Positions 13,853-14,579 of a stretch of DNA of 14,579 nucleotides are shown here, one piece after another. The stretch's first letter is position 1. The number at the start of each line of letters is the position of its first letter. The notes under the pieces are model-generated. The model was not told where the DNA came from, searched no databases, and worked only from the letters and a program-made list of their open reading frames with translations. The translations under genes were made by a program, and so were the position numbers. The DNA is from an uncultured Lachnospiraceae bacterium. Its GTDB lineage: Bacteria > Bacillota > Clostridia > Lachnospirales > Lachnospiraceae. Location of the stretch: positions 1-14,579 of the forward strand of contig CAJUJY010000079.1 in NCBI GenBank assembly GCA_910586555.1, given 5' to 3'.

Positions 13853-14377
13853 CTTTTAATAGTTAGGCTTTCTAATTGTGAATGTAAAGATTTTCAAAAA
13901 CGCAATCTCCCATGTAAGCATATGTATAAACTCGCTTACGAACTTAGTATTATAGATGAAAATTGGGATTTATCTGGGCTTTCTTCAAACTTAAAAGAAT
14001 TGCTTAATTTATTATCACCAACAGCTATACATACGCTTATCCGTTTAATGGATAATTACCGTTATACTGATAAGTTTGAAATCAACAAAAAAACTGCATC
14101 TGCTTTAGTTAAAAATGGTTTATTAATTGAAGACAATTCTTATTATCTTATTCTTGATAAGAATTATAAAAAGGAAGAACTGCTTGCATTTGTTTCTTCC
14201 TCTCCCTCATGCACAGTCAGTTATAAAGACAAAAAGCTACAAATTATCAGCTATATCATTGATAACGAACCCAAATTATTGAAAGCTCTTTGTGATAAAT
14301 TCTATACGGTTTCATTTTCTGATACTGTCAATGATAATTTTGATTATATATATCGTCACTGTAAAAACTTGCAATAA
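13853..14377 (+). pseudogene. SWIM zinc-finger protein, 5'-truncated
   Basis: The open frame runs from a stop at 13850-13852 and first reads LLIVRLSNCECKDF, then QKRNLPCKHMYKLAYEL: an exact SWIM finger, C-x-C-x9-C-x-H (Cys codons at 13877, 13883 and 13913, His at 13919). The SWIM motif normally sits inside a longer protein, so the N-terminal part is missing. The first ATG (13922) comes directly after the zinc-binding His, has no ribosome site, and would exclude the motif. The 151 residues after it (about 30% charged, helical in appearance) match no domain I recognise with confidence. The truncation point lies a few bases beyond the 47-nt palindrome next to the IS, so the 5' part was probably lost by an insertion or rearrangement. 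SWIM fingers bind DNA or protein; the role here is unknown. Confidence 0.7.
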
Positions 14378-14383
14378 AGGCAC

Positions 14384-14480
14384 GGCAGCAGTGCTGGAAA
14401 CACTGCTACCGCTTTGCAAACTTTACATCATACCAGATACAACATACCGCCTGCATTTGTATTATAGCACCTGCAAGCGG
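14384..14480. repeat. Two GC-rich hairpins after the SWIM remnant
   Basis: GGCAGCAGTG (14384-14393) pairs with CACTGCTACC (14401-14410) at 9 of 10 positions around a 7-nt loop. CCGC-c-TGCA (14447-14455) pairs with TGCA-a-GCGG (14472-14480) around 16 nt. Neither has a U-tract. From 14378 to the right edge no gene is supported; this stretch is visibly richer in GC than the neighbouring spacers and may be the start of another element cut by the window edge. Confidence 0.4.
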
Positions 14481-14579
14481 GAAATCAAAGGAAAAATAAA
14501 AATTGAATAAACTGCATGGAACTTGCCACGGAAATCAATTTTCAAAGATCTCACAAATCTTGGAAGACTCAAGTAAGCA

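Noticed and set aside
14292..14510. 72-residue plus-strand frame overlapping the SWIM remnant
   Set aside because: It begins inside the SWIM frame, has no ribosome site, and its second half runs through two hairpins; nothing recognisable.

Overview
The window is low-GC, AT-rich Firmicutes DNA, most likely from a gut clostridium of the Lachnospiraceae type. The reasons are the strong AGGAGG ribosome sites, occasional TTG starts, the protein families present (RpiR regulator, GH1 6-phospho-beta-glucosidase, YoaK/DUF1275, LytTR-type receiver, SpoVG-like proteins) and the overall composition. No rRNA, tRNA or CRISPR array was seen.

Left edge (1-663): the receiver domain of a LytTR/AgrA-type response regulator that loses its DNA-binding half near the window edge. 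It is followed by an AT-rich spacer with two perfect inverted repeats.

Centre (664-10690, all minus strand): one long catabolic cluster, read from right to left. An RpiR-type regulator ends at a strong terminator. A separate promoter with two palindromes in its leader then starts: a beta-glucoside PTS permease (EIIBCA), a GH1 6-phospho-beta-glucosidase, a small cupin, a zinc-dependent MDR dehydrogenase, a lactonase-like metallo-beta-lactamase-fold hydrolase, a DUF1275 membrane protein, HPr, an inorganic pyrophosphatase and Enzyme I. Together they supply the whole phosphorelay (PEP to EI to HPr to EIIA to EIIB to sugar) plus hydrolysis of the phosphorylated beta-glucoside. The dehydrogenase, cupin and lactonase-like enzyme may process the sugar or the aglycone. 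Two oddities stand out: HPr has Lys, not Ser, at position 46, and the pyrophosphatase frame is broken by one base in a homopolymer just before its conserved C-terminal Tyr-Lys.

Right part (10691-14579): accessory DNA. It holds an AT-rich spacer of about 780 bp with several hairpins and a 149-bp element bounded by perfect 16-bp inverted repeats. Next is a tandem SpoVG-domain gene split by a -1 frame change at an A7 run. An IS110-family insertion sequence follows, with a structured, GC-richer 5' region that is probably its bridge RNA. Last come a 47-nt palindrome, a 5'-truncated SWIM zinc-finger gene and GC-rich hairpins to the edge. I tentatively place the IS ends at a TACCT direct repeat (12231-12235 and 13800-13804), because joining them would build a 17-bp-spaced promoter in front of the bridge RNA, as known for circularised IS110 elements.
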